Shown here in pieces: positions 1 to 5,489 of a DNA stretch of 6,026 nt. Under the pieces are notes generated by a model. That model was not told the DNA's origin. It ran no database searches and was given only the letters and a program-made list of their open reading frames with translations. The translations under genes and the position numbers were made by a program. Positions within the stretch are counted from its first letter, which is position 1, and the number at the start of each line of letters is the position of its first letter. The stretch comes from Chloroflexota bacterium. Lineage in GTDB: Bacteria > Chloroflexota > Dehalococcoidia > UBA2247 > RBG-13-53-26. The DNA is taken from contig JAFNFZ010000140.1 in assembly GCA_017885485.1 (NCBI GenBank), forward strand, positions 2,657 through 8,682. Direction: 5' to 3'.

Positions 1-2
1 AG

Positions 3-131
3 CGATTGGACATCGAACGCAGGCTATCTGAGGCAGGCATACCCGTCTATCCCTCGATGGAGCGGGGCGCCAAGGCCATTGCCAATGTGAGACGATACCA
101 TATATATCATGCTGGAAGTGCAGAGGCGTAG
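3..131 (+). CDS. C-terminal end of an acyl-CoA synthetase, probably ADP(NDP)-forming (partial)
   Basis: Only the last 42 codons are present; the gene enters from the left edge and stops at TAG 129-131. The visible peptide contains GIPVYPSMERGAKAIANV followed by RRY. It resembles the C-terminal tail of NDP-forming acetyl/acyl-CoA synthetases (succinyl-CoA ligase-like fold), where a GIPVY-P-ERAA-AL pattern and a final RY are usual. That family makes acyl-CoA or cleaves it with phosphorylation of ADP. The last residues after RRY (HIYHAGSAEA) look like an unconserved tail. The gene converges on the minus-strand NTF2-like gene with about 200 bp between them. The family call rests on a short stretch, so the enzyme class is probable and the substrate cannot be stated. 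Confidence 0.6.
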   Translation, partial: RLDIERRLSEAGIPVYPSMERGAKAIANVRRYHIYHAGSAEA

Positions 132-335
132 CGGTTGTCTAGTGCAACAAGAGTATGGAGCTCATCGAGTTTTCCGACTGCCCGGATGTATGTCTACTTT
201 GACTCCTATCAACTCTCGTTCTTTCCTAAGTGTGGCTTCGTGCATTGCAGTCATGATGAATAACAAAACTGCGCCATTGACCAAGGGGGGTGCCTCACCA
301 TCCAACACAAGTTCAGGCCATCCTGCTAGCCTTTG

Positions 336-836
336 CTACCTTCTGGCGGGTCGGCTTTCTATCTCGCAAATACGCCGCTTGAAGCGCCATTTCCCATCTG
401 GGCTCTTGACCATTTGGTCACGGTAACGTCCAAAGGCGAGGATGTATGCTCCATTCTGATCCTCGTCAAGGCGCACGAAATAGCTTTCCACCGATGCTTG
501 GCTGTCGCCCTCCAATTTGATGATCGGCTCGCTGAGGCAGTGTTTGTGCCAGAGCACAGGGGCGCTACTGTGTTTAGCAATGTATGCGGACAGGGCAACC
601 CGTCCCCTGAGTCCTGTGGGTGGCTGTGCTATGCCAAAGAGCTCAGGTAGAGCAACCCCGGACGCCTGTACCTTGTAGACGGCGTCTTCGGCAAAACAAT
701 CCAGCCACTGAGCTTTCAGACCGTGATCAATCGTATGCCCATAGGTGTTGAGTGTTGACAGGATAGCTCTTTCATCGTCCAGAACTCCAAGGCGCCTTTC
801 TAACGCTTCAACTTTCTTTGTCAGATCGCCACTCAT
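336..836 (-). CDS. NTF2/SnoaL-like domain protein, 166 aa
   Basis: This small single-domain protein of the nuclear transport factor 2-like superfamily has a cone-shaped alpha+beta barrel that holds either a dehydratase/isomerase-type active site or a ligand pocket. Residues 1-25 look like a charged helix. The family pattern follows: Y32 and D38 in the first long helix, W44 and F48, an AEDAVY turn with D51, a WHKH motif (H97, H99), and the closing strands GRYRDQMV and DGKWRFKRR ending near residue 158. Its length is normal for SnoaL_4-type proteins. No signal peptide or membrane segment is visible. The ATG at 836 is preceded by AGGAGGGG with a 6-nt gap from AGGAGG, so the start is firm. It lies 68 bp downstream of the SDR gene on the same strand, which suggests co-transcription and a shared pathway, perhaps hydroxy/keto or alicyclic acyl intermediates. 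The exact reaction cannot be told; H99 and D51 are only candidate pocket residues. Confidence 0.85.
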   Translation of the reverse strand: MSGDLTKKVEALERRLGVLDDERAILSTLNTYGHTIDHGLKAQWLDCFAEDAVYKVQASGVALPELFGIAQPPTGLRGRVALSAYIAKHSSAPVLWHKHCLSEPIIKLEGDSQASVESYFVRLDEDQNGAYILAFGRYRDQMVKSPDGKWRFKRRICEIESRPARR

Positions 837-904
837 AGAACCCCTCCTGTAGACCTACCCATTTTCCGATGTTGTTCGCCGATGGAAATGTCCGCCGTTA
901 TTCC

Positions 905-1663
905 CTATCTCTGAGGCCCTCCGGACACAGGGATAACGGCTCCAGTGATGAAGGCTGAGGCTTCCGAAGCCAGAAAGATGGCTAGTCCGAGGATATCCTC
1001 CGGTTGCCCAATGCGTCCTATGGGGATGGCTTTGGCATACCGCTCAACCGCAGAGGCTCCCATTACATCCACGTTGTGCTGGGTGTTTATCAGGCCAGGC
1101 GAAATGGCATTAACGCGAACATTGAAGGGACCCCACTCCGCGGCCAGAGTCCGGGTGAACTGATCCACGCCGGCCTTGGCAGCACAATAATGAACCAGCC
1201 TTGGAACAGGTGCTACCGCCGAACCTGAGCTGAAATTGATGATGCTACCGGTTCTTTGCGCCACCATCACTCTACCAACGGCGCGGCAGCACAGATAGAC
1301 ACTTTTGAGATTGCAGTCCAGCATCTCGTCCCAGGCTTCCTCACTCATCTCCGCCAGAGGAACGTATCTGCCCCCGCCAGCACAATTCACCAGTACGTCT
1401 ACGTGCCCGAACTCCTTCACAGTCCTCTCCACCATCTGCCGCACCTGGGCTTCCCTGGTGACATCGGTGGGGATCACCATGGTTCTGCCCCCGTGAGCCT
1501 TGATTTCGCCAGCCACGGTTTCCAGATCAGTTGCGGTGCGAGCCGCCAGCACCACGGAGGCCCCGGACCTGGCAAAGCCCAGCGCCAGTGTCCTGCCTAT
1601 TCCCTTGCTGCTCCCAGTGATAATGGCAACTTTGCCCTTGACGGAGAACACAGGTAGATCCAC
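905..1663 (-). CDS. Short-chain dehydrogenase/reductase (SDR), FabG-like, 252 aa
   Basis: A classical cytoplasmic SDR that oxidises or reduces a hydroxy/keto group with NAD(P). From the GTG at 1663, the Rossmann glycine motif TGSSKGIG is at residues 16-23. Arg42 in AAR after strand beta-2 favours NADP(H), D67-V68 is the adenine-contact pair, and NCAGG at 93-97 is the NNAG-type motif. The catalytic tetrad is N118, S146, Y159 and K163 (YCAAK), followed by ISPG at 187-190 and a C-terminal VSGG. The reading frame stays open to a GTG at 1714, but that start has no Shine-Dalgarno, whereas the GTG at 1663 follows AAGGAGG by 4 nt. Starting at 1663 also gives the usual family length and places the glycine motif about 15 residues in. 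The NTF2-like gene follows on the same strand. The class is certain. The substrate is unknown: 3-oxoacyl-CoA, cyclic alcohol and other SDR roles are all possible. Confidence 0.93.
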   Translation of the reverse strand: MDLPVFSVKGKVAIITGSSKGIGRTLALGFARSGASVVLAARTATDLETVAGEIKAHGGRTMVIPTDVTREAQVRQMVERTVKEFGHVDVLVNCAGGGRYVPLAEMSEEAWDEMLDCNLKSVYLCCRAVGRVMVAQRTGSIINFSSGSAVAPVPRLVHYCAAKAGVDQFTRTLAAEWGPFNVRVNAISPGLINTQHNVDVMGASAVERYAKAIPIGRIGQPEDILGLAIFLASEASAFITGAVIPVSGGPQR

Positions 1664-1667
1664 GGCC

Positions 1668-1674
1668 CCTCCTT
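1668..1674 (-). promoter_or_regulatory. Shine-Dalgarno AAGGAGG that sets the SDR start at GTG 1663
   Basis: On the minus strand the sequence reads AAGGAGG-GGCC-GTG. This is a full match to the anti-Shine-Dalgarno core and decides for the GTG at 1663 over the longer in-frame GTG at 1714, which has no such site. The 4-nt gap is slightly short but usable. Confidence 0.75.
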
Positions 1675-1714
1675 CTGCTACATATGAAACGACGCCTCCT
1701 TGCCCAACTAGCAC

Positions 1715-1743
1715 ATCATAGGATGTTGCCTGTCGTTTGTTTT
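1715..1743 (-). promoter_or_regulatory. Candidate sigma70 promoter for the SDR/NTF2-like operon
   Basis: On the minus strand, TATGAT (5 of 6 matches to TATAAT) lies at 1720-1715. AAAACA (3 of 6 matches to TTGACA) lies 17 bp upstream at 1743-1738. Transcription would begin near 1708, downstream of the long GTG start at 1714, which independently supports the GTG at 1663. The -35 box is weak, so this is a moderate call. Confidence 0.35.
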
Positions 1744-1769
1744 CTCATTGATTCTAACTATGTTCGGGG

Positions 1770-1799
1770 TTGACAGCCTCTATTGACGGGTACTATTCT
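1770..1799 (+). promoter_or_regulatory. Candidate sigma70 promoter for the winged-helix/ferredoxin gene
   Basis: A perfect -35 TTGACA at 1770-1775 is followed after 18 bp by TATTCT at 1794-1799 (4 of 6 matches). A start near 1806 would leave a leader of roughly 65 nt before the ATG at 1873. The box lies back to back with the proposed minus-strand promoter at 1715-1743. It is flanked by a 7-bp inverted repeat, TCGGGGT (1764-1770) and ACCCCGA (1821-1827), which could be an operator but may be chance. Confidence 0.5.
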
Positions 1800-1827
1800 G
1801 GGCAGAACCCAACAACGCACACCCCGA

Positions 1828-1840
1828 GCAACCGCATCAC
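1828..1840 (+). repeat. 13-bp non-coding repeat GCAACCGCATCAC, copy 1
   Basis: This 13-mer recurs exactly, in the same orientation, at 3169-3181. Copy 1 lies in the proposed leader about 30 nt downstream of the -10 box and 33 nt upstream of the ATG at 1873. Its sequence is not palindromic. Both copies are in the 5' regions of the two Fe-S transcription units, so a shared regulator or RNA-level element is possible. Confidence 0.5.
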
Positions 1841-1860
1841 GTTCGGTTAGCCGATTGCTG

Positions 1861-1867
1861 AAGGAGG
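1861..1867 (+). promoter_or_regulatory. Shine-Dalgarno AAGGAGG that sets the start at ATG 1873
   Basis: A perfect AAGGAGG (continuing into AAGGAGGT) stands 5 nt before the ATG at 1873. It decides against the earlier in-frame TTG at 1783, which sits inside the proposed promoter and would add 30 residues with no recognisable domain. Confidence 0.85.
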
Positions 1868-1872
1868 TCGAC

Positions 1873-2901
1873 ATGGAAGCCAAAGACGTCTACGTTATGC
1901 TGGCCGAGAGACTCAGCTATCCAAACCCAAATTCGGAGCACCTGCTCAGGATAATGCGCAAGCTGGTCACTCCGGAGGAAGGCCGAATCCTGGTGCAATT
2001 GCCAGCCGAACCCGCCACTCTGGCCAGAGAAGCAGGCGTCCCAGAAGAGACGATCAAGCGGATACTCCAGGAATGCACCGAAAAGGGACTGATCATCCCA
2101 ACGAGCAAGGGCCCGCGCCTAGTTCGCGAGATAGTCCAGTTTCATGACGCCAATCTATCGAGCTCGGAGAAATGGGTTGATACAGAACTCCTCGACCTGT
2201 GGAAGGCATTCTACGAAGCCGAGTGGTTTTCCTTCATGGAGATGGTATCGCGTTTGCCCGCCGATTCGTATGTGCAGGGCGTGCGGGTTGTCCCTGCCTG
2301 GAAGGCGGTTGAGCGCAGCCACCGTCTATCAGTCGCGGAACTTCAGCCGGAGGAAAACCTGCGCGACCTCGTCAGTAGTGCAGATGTCATCGCTGTGGTC
2401 CCCTGTACCTGTCGCCGGTCACTGAGGCGATGCCATCACACGGTTGCGAACTGCGTCCTTTTCAATCGAGGAGCCGAGTACGCCATCAACAGAGGGGCCG
2501 GGCGAAAGGTCTCTGCAGACGAAGCAATGGTCATCTTCGGGAAAGCTGAGGAAGCGGGCCTGGTACACACCTGGCCCTTTGCCCTCTCGTCGCGCCTGAA
2601 TGAGATATGCAATTGCTGCAGCGACTGCTGCCAGTATTTCGATGGTGGCCTGAAGTTCGGCACCGTAGACCGAACACTCGAGAGAAGTCATCTGAGGGCG
2701 GAAGTTGATTCCGAGATCTGCAATGGTTGCCAGGACTGCGTGGAAAGGTGTTTCTTTGAGGCCATTGAGATGAAGAGAACCCCACGGGCGAAGAAGCTCA
2801 AGGCAGCGGTGGATGTTGACAAGTGCTTCGGCTGTGGAGTCTGTGCTGTTGCCTGTGATCCGACAGCCATAGAAATGAAGCTACATCGACCGACGCGTTG
2901 A
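1873..2901 (+). CDS. Winged-helix / Cys-rich / 2x[4Fe-4S] ferredoxin fusion protein, 342 aa
   Basis: Three regions are visible. Residues about 32-90 form a winged-helix-like segment: ATLAREAGVPEETIKRIL followed by a KGLI wing. Residues about 165-260 hold a cysteine-rich module: CTCRR (C178, C180), C187, C194, then after EAGLVH the cluster CNCCSDCC (C246, C248, C249, C252, C253). Residues 280-335 are a dicluster ferredoxin domain, with C283/C286/C289/C293 and C318/C321/C324/C328-D-P each in CxxCxxCxxxC spacing. The ferredoxin part surely binds two 4Fe-4S clusters; the middle cysteines may bind another cluster or a metal. No signal peptide or membrane segment is seen, so it is probably cytoplasmic. 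I recognise this layout from proteins annotated only as 4Fe-4S binding protein in anaerobic bacteria; no defined reaction is known to me. It is transcribed alone or with the HdrD-like operon 467 bp downstream. It may be an electron carrier/oxidoreductase or a redox-sensing regulator. Confidence 0.88.
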   Translation: MEAKDVYVMLAERLSYPNPNSEHLLRIMRKLVTPEEGRILVQLPAEPATLAREAGVPEETIKRILQECTEKGLIIPTSKGPRLVREIVQFHDANLSSSEKWVDTELLDLWKAFYEAEWFSFMEMVSRLPADSYVQGVRVVPAWKAVERSHRLSVAELQPEENLRDLVSSADVIAVVPCTCRRSLRRCHHTVANCVLFNRGAEYAINRGAGRKVSADEAMVIFGKAEEAGLVHTWPFALSSRLNEICNCCSDCCQYFDGGLKFGTVDRTLERSHLRAEVDSEICNGCQDCVERCFFEAIEMKRTPRAKKLKAAVDVDKCFGCGVCAVACDPTAIEMKLHRPTR

Positions 2902-3100
2902 TAGCAGGTTACTGGTAGCCGGAATAGGATTCGACCACCAAGGTGTGCCGGAACTCAGCCTGAGGTTCTCTAGACGGCCGGTGGGTGAGCTGGTGGTCTT
3001 GACTTCCCTGGGACTGTACCTGCCCTATCGGTTTGATAGATTGCAGGTTAGTTCAAAGGTCTTAGTCCTTCTGCCCGGTAATGCCCACGGCAGAGAATTT

Positions 3101-3112
3101 GGATCTAGATCC
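3101..3112. repeat. 12-bp perfect palindrome GGATCTAGATCC
   Basis: This self-complementary 12-mer sits in the non-coding gap about 75 bp upstream of the proposed -35 box. It could be a binding site for a dimeric regulator. There is no loop and the symmetry does not extend beyond 12 bp, so chance is not excluded. Confidence 0.3.
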
Positions 3113-3168
3113 TTTGTGAAAGAGCATCCCACCCGAACACGTCAGAGAGCTGACATCAGGGGGGCGTC

Positions 3169-3181
3169 GCAACCGCATCAC
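3169..3181 (+). repeat. 13-bp non-coding repeat GCAACCGCATCAC, copy 2
   Basis: Exact copy of the 13-mer at 1828-1840, same orientation. Here it ends 5 bp before the proposed -35 box (3187), a position suited to an activator or repressor. Copy 1 instead lies downstream of its promoter, so the two are not placed alike. Confidence 0.5.
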
Positions 3182-3186
3182 ACGCA

Positions 3187-3216
3187 TTGCAGACAGGAGC
3201 CCTTTCAACCTATAAT
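3187..3216 (+). promoter_or_regulatory. Candidate sigma70 promoter for the HdrD-like/methyltransferase operon
   Basis: A perfect -10 TATAAT at 3211-3216 is preceded, 18 bp away, by TTGCAG at 3187-3192 (3 of 6 matches to TTGACA). Transcription from about 3223 would give a leader of about 145 nt before the GTG at 3369, long enough for RNA-based control. The weak -35 box would fit a promoter helped by an activator. Confidence 0.45.
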
Positions 3217-3304
3217 GCCGCCAGTCGAGGGTCCTGGCGATGACACCTTAGCTAGCAGGAGTTCGAACGCGAGGCGCTCATCGAGTCAAGGCTTTCAAAC
3301 CAGG

Positions 3305-3329
3305 TTTTCCGCACTTTCGCAGCGGGAGA
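3305..3329 (+). promoter_or_regulatory. Leader hairpin upstream of the HdrD-like gene
   Basis: TTTTCCGC (3305-3312) pairs with GCGGGAGA (3322-3329) in an 8-bp stem with two G-U pairs and a 9-nt loop. A second small stem, GGTC/GACC (3332-3335 with 3342-3345, loop TTCGGT), follows about 20 nt before the GTG. No T-run follows, so it is not an intrinsic terminator. I do not recognise a cobalamin, SAM, THF or T-box consensus in this leader. Confidence 0.25.
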
Positions 3330-3368
3330 ACGGTCTTCGGTGACCTCTAGGCAGTAGGTTCCGAGTCA

Positions 3369-4664
3369 GTGAAGTACAGCGATCTTTCCAGCTACTTCGA
3401 ATACAAGGGAAGGCAGTTTGCCGAAAGGTGCACCAATTGCGGACTCTGCCTGGAGGCCTGCCCTGTTTTCCCCCTGACGAAGGTAGCAAACATCGGGCCG
3501 AAAGCCGCCATCACAAAGGTCACCGATCTGCTGAAGGGCGGTGAGGCAAGCGCTGAGGCATATGAAGTTGTCTTCAGTTGTAACCGCGGTTGTGGCCTCT
3601 GCGCCAGGGCATGCCCCGAAGGGTTGATGCCCTACTACCTCGGTTTCATACCGGCCGCCGCCCGGTTGGCCGGTGCGGGGTTGGCCCTGCCACCCCTCAC
3701 CTATCAGCACCTACCCAGACATCGCTATAACTCTGCCAACTTCCTGTCCGCTCTCCAGGTGAAGCCCTCAGATGTCCGCTGGATGAAGAGGCCACCGCCC
3801 AACCCCGAGTCTGCAGAAGTCGTCTTCTTCACCGGGTGTGCTCCCCTGGGCATTCCTCATACTCTGCTGGAAACGATGGGCATTATGGACAGCATGGGAG
3901 TGAATTTCGTCACCCTCGCCGGCGGTGATCTCTGCTGTGGGATGGCCGGCACTCTGTGGGGCGATCTGAAGGCTGCTCAGAGACTGGGAGAGGATCTTGT
4001 CTCGGCTATCGCCGCTTTCCGGCCCAGGAAGGCAGTGTTCTTCTGCAGCGGCTGCTATGTGATGTGCGTCGGCACTCTGCCCCGGTTTGGCGCTGTTCCC
4101 TTTCAGTCGTATGAAATCACCCAGTTCCTGCTGGAGAACGTGGATAGAATCCCGTTCAAGAAGACGGTGAACAGACTGGTCACCCTGCACGATAGTTGCC
4201 ATTCGGCCCGCCTTGGCACGTTCGATGCCCCGCGTCGCCTCCTACAGGCTGTCCCCGGCGTCAAGCTGGTGGAGATGGCCCACAACAGGGCTGATGCCCT
4301 CTGCTGCGGGGGATATACCAACTCGGTACATCCTGAGATAAGTGAACCCATGCGTCGGGCACCCATGTTTGAGGCCGAAGCCACCGGAGCCGAGGTGATG
4401 GCTACCCTGTGCGCCGGCTGCCACCAGAGCTTTGCACCACTGGAAGCTCGGTATCCTTTCGAAGTTCGCAGCTTCATCAGTCTGTTGGCAGAGTCCGTGG
4501 GAGTGCAGCGTGATGACAGATTCAAGAAGTATGTCCGGTTGGCCAACATCCCCGGCATAATGAGCGAAGCCCGCGACTACATCAGCGCCAGTGACTTCAC
4601 CCCGGATGAGATCGAGCGGATTTTGCCTGACTACCTTGACCGCTTCTGCCCCGGCCACGGATGA
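3369..4664 (+). CDS. HdrD-like (Fe-S)-binding oxidoreductase, two 4Fe-4S motifs plus two CCG domains, 431 aa
   Basis: The protein combines HdrC-like and HdrB-like parts, as in HdrD, GlcF and LutA relatives. Two 4Fe-4S motifs are near the N-terminus: C21/C24/C27/C31-P and C71/C75/C78/C82-P. Two CCG domains follow: C157-X31-C189C190-X35-C226-XX-C229 and C277-X34-C312C313-X34-C348-XX-C351. In heterodisulfide reductase such CCG cysteines hold non-cubane 4Fe-4S clusters that split disulfides; in other relatives they relay electrons from a flavoprotein partner. All key cysteines are present. A tail of about 50 residues follows the second CCG domain. No transmembrane segment or signal peptide is visible, so it is soluble or peripheral. 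The GTG at 3369 is the first start after an in-frame stop at 3348-3350; its Shine-Dalgarno is weak. The methyltransferase gene starts 15 bp after the stop, so the two are surely one operon. The electron partner and true substrate are unknown. Confidence 0.92.
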   Translation: MKYSDLSSYFEYKGRQFAERCTNCGLCLEACPVFPLTKVANIGPKAAITKVTDLLKGGEASAEAYEVVFSCNRGCGLCARACPEGLMPYYLGFIPAAARLAGAGLALPPLTYQHLPRHRYNSANFLSALQVKPSDVRWMKRPPPNPESAEVVFFTGCAPLGIPHTLLETMGIMDSMGVNFVTLAGGDLCCGMAGTLWGDLKAAQRLGEDLVSAIAAFRPRKAVFFCSGCYVMCVGTLPRFGAVPFQSYEITQFLLENVDRIPFKKTVNRLVTLHDSCHSARLGTFDAPRRLLQAVPGVKLVEMAHNRADALCCGGYTNSVHPEISEPMRRAPMFEAEATGAEVMATLCAGCHQSFAPLEARYPFEVRSFISLLAESVGVQRDDRFKKYVRLANIPGIMSEARDYISASDFTPDEIERILPDYLDRFCPGHG

Positions 4665-4670
4665 AGAGGT
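4665..4670 (+). promoter_or_regulatory. Ribosome binding site of the methyltransferase gene
   Basis: AGAGGT, read on as GAGGTGA, begins directly after the TGA of the HdrD-like gene and stands 9 nt before the ATG at 4680. This supports that start and translation from the same message. Confidence 0.6.
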
Positions 4671-4679
4671 GACTCAATC

Positions 4680-5489
4680 ATGCTGGTCATCGGAGAGAAC
4701 ATCAACGCTTCCAACAGGAATGTGGGGCAAGCGATTGCCGCCAAGGATAGCGAGTTCATTGCGTCTCTGGCCAGGAGACAGGCGGAGGCCGGGGTTGACT
4801 TCATTGACGTCAACGCTGGCTCAACCCAGGGTTCCTGGTACAGCCCGGAAGCCGCTATGGAGTGGCTGGTGGACGTTGTGCGATCTGTCACGGACAAACC
4901 TCTTTCCATTGACAGCGATCTGCCCGATGTCATAGCCGCCGGTCTTCATAGATGCCACGGCGAGAAGATCATCATCAACTCGGTCAACGCTGAGTCCTCC
5001 CGGCTGCAGTCCATCGGCCCCTTGGCTGCGGAACATGGAAGCTTGGTGGTGGCACTGGCCATGCGAGCGGGGACTATTCCAAAGCGGCTCGACGAGCGGT
5101 TGGCTGCGTGTGACTCCATAATGTCCGCCCTGCAGCTGATGGGCGTCAAAGAGGAACAGGTTCTCTTTGATCCACTGGTGCTTCCCGTCTCTGTGGATAC
5201 AGGCCAGGCTGTTGTGACACTCAGGACGATAGAGGGTATCAAGTCCCGCTTCCCATCAGCCAGGACAGTTGTCGGACTGAGCAACATCTCCTATGGCCTG
5301 CCCAACCGTGCTATGGTCAACAGGGCGTTCCTGTTGATGGCTGCTGCGGTCGGGCTGGACGCCGCCATCCTCAATCCCCTCGATGCCAGGACGATGAACC
5401 TTGTTACGGTAGCGGACTTGTTGATGGGACACGACGCCGCGTGCAGGGCCTATATCAGGGCCTATAGAAAAGGCCTGCTGACGGGCTAG
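4680..5489 (+). CDS. Methyltetrahydrofolate:corrinoid protein methyltransferase, AcsE/MtgA-like, 269 aa
   Basis: A pterin-binding TIM-barrel protein of the dihydropteroate-synthase-like family that moves a methyl group between methyl-tetrahydrofolate and the cobalt of a corrinoid protein. It opens with IGENIN (residues 4-9) and matches AcsE of acetogens almost throughout. The residues known from AcsE for pterin binding and catalysis are in place: D78 (SIDSD), N100 (IINSVNAE), D164 (FDPLVLP) and N202 (GLSNIS). GLDAAILNPLD near 225-235 and a short basic C-terminus complete the fold. Length is close to AcsE, about 262 aa. It is cytoplasmic, with no signal or membrane segment. It lies 15 bp behind the HdrD-like gene. 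No corrinoid protein or CODH/ACS gene is visible, so it could serve the Wood-Ljungdahl pathway (acsE proper) or a demethylation system (MtgA, MtvA type); sequence reading alone cannot decide. A 12-bp tandem repeat lies near its 3' end. Confidence 0.9.
   Translation: MLVIGENINASNRNVGQAIAAKDSEFIASLARRQAEAGVDFIDVNAGSTQGSWYSPEAAMEWLVDVVRSVTDKPLSIDSDLPDVIAAGLHRCHGEKIIINSVNAESSRLQSIGPLAAEHGSLVVALAMRAGTIPKRLDERLAACDSIMSALQLMGVKEEQVLFDPLVLPVSVDTGQAVVTLRTIEGIKSRFPSARTVVGLSNISYGLPNRAMVNRAFLLMAAAVGLDAAILNPLDARTMNLVTVADLLMGHDAACRAYIRAYRKGLLTG
5444..5467 (+). repeat. 12-bp in-frame tandem repeat near the 3' end of the methyltransferase gene
   Basis: CAGGGCCTATAT is followed directly by CAGGGCCTATAG, two 12-bp units differing only in the last base. 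In frame they add the tandem peptide RAYI-RAYR at residues about 257-263. They may be a recent slippage duplication or simply helix periodicity; the frame is kept and the family core is unaffected. Confidence 0.6.

Larger units (their letters stand above)
2902..3368 (+). other. 467-bp region without a convincing gene; leader of the HdrD-like operon
   Basis: No reading frame here looks like a protein. The longest open frame (GTG 2945 to 3343) is rich in Arg/Ser, has no Shine-Dalgarno and no recognisable motif. Contents I can see are an 8-bp inverted repeat, GACCACCA (2933-2940) with TGGTGGTC (2991-2998); a 12-bp perfect palindrome at 3101-3112; copy 2 of the 13-mer at 3169-3181; a promoter at 3187-3216; and a hairpin at 3305-3329. 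A weak 5-bp hairpin at 2907-2920, just after the upstream stop codon, lacks a T-run, so no intrinsic terminator is supported. The stretch may be a long regulatory region or the remains of a decayed gene. Confidence 0.6.

Noticed and set aside
109..426. 105-codon open frame on the plus strand
   Set aside because: No recognisable domain and it overlaps the end of the well-supported minus-strand NTF2-like gene; it also overlaps the tail of the acyl-CoA synthetase in another frame.
1256..1657. 133-codon plus-strand frame opposite the SDR gene
   Set aside because: Antisense shadow of a gene with intact SDR motifs; its His/Pro-rich product has no family features.
1783..1872. Longer N-terminus (TTG start) for the winged-helix/ferredoxin protein
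   Set aside because: Weak start codon with no ribosome site, located inside the likely promoter, while the ATG at 1873 has a perfect AAGGAGG 5 nt upstream.
2907..2920. Hairpin GGTTA-CTGG-TAGCC after the Fe-S fusion gene, as a terminator
   Set aside because: The stem is only 5 bp with one G-U pair and no T-run follows.
3261..3268. GTTCGAAC, like a tRNA T-loop
   Set aside because: No flanking T-stem, anticodon arm or acceptor stem can be built around it.
2945..3343. 132-codon open frame on the plus strand starting with GTG
   Set aside because: No Shine-Dalgarno, Arg/Ser-rich composition like translated non-coding DNA, no motif, and it overlaps the proposed promoter and leader of the HdrD-like operon.
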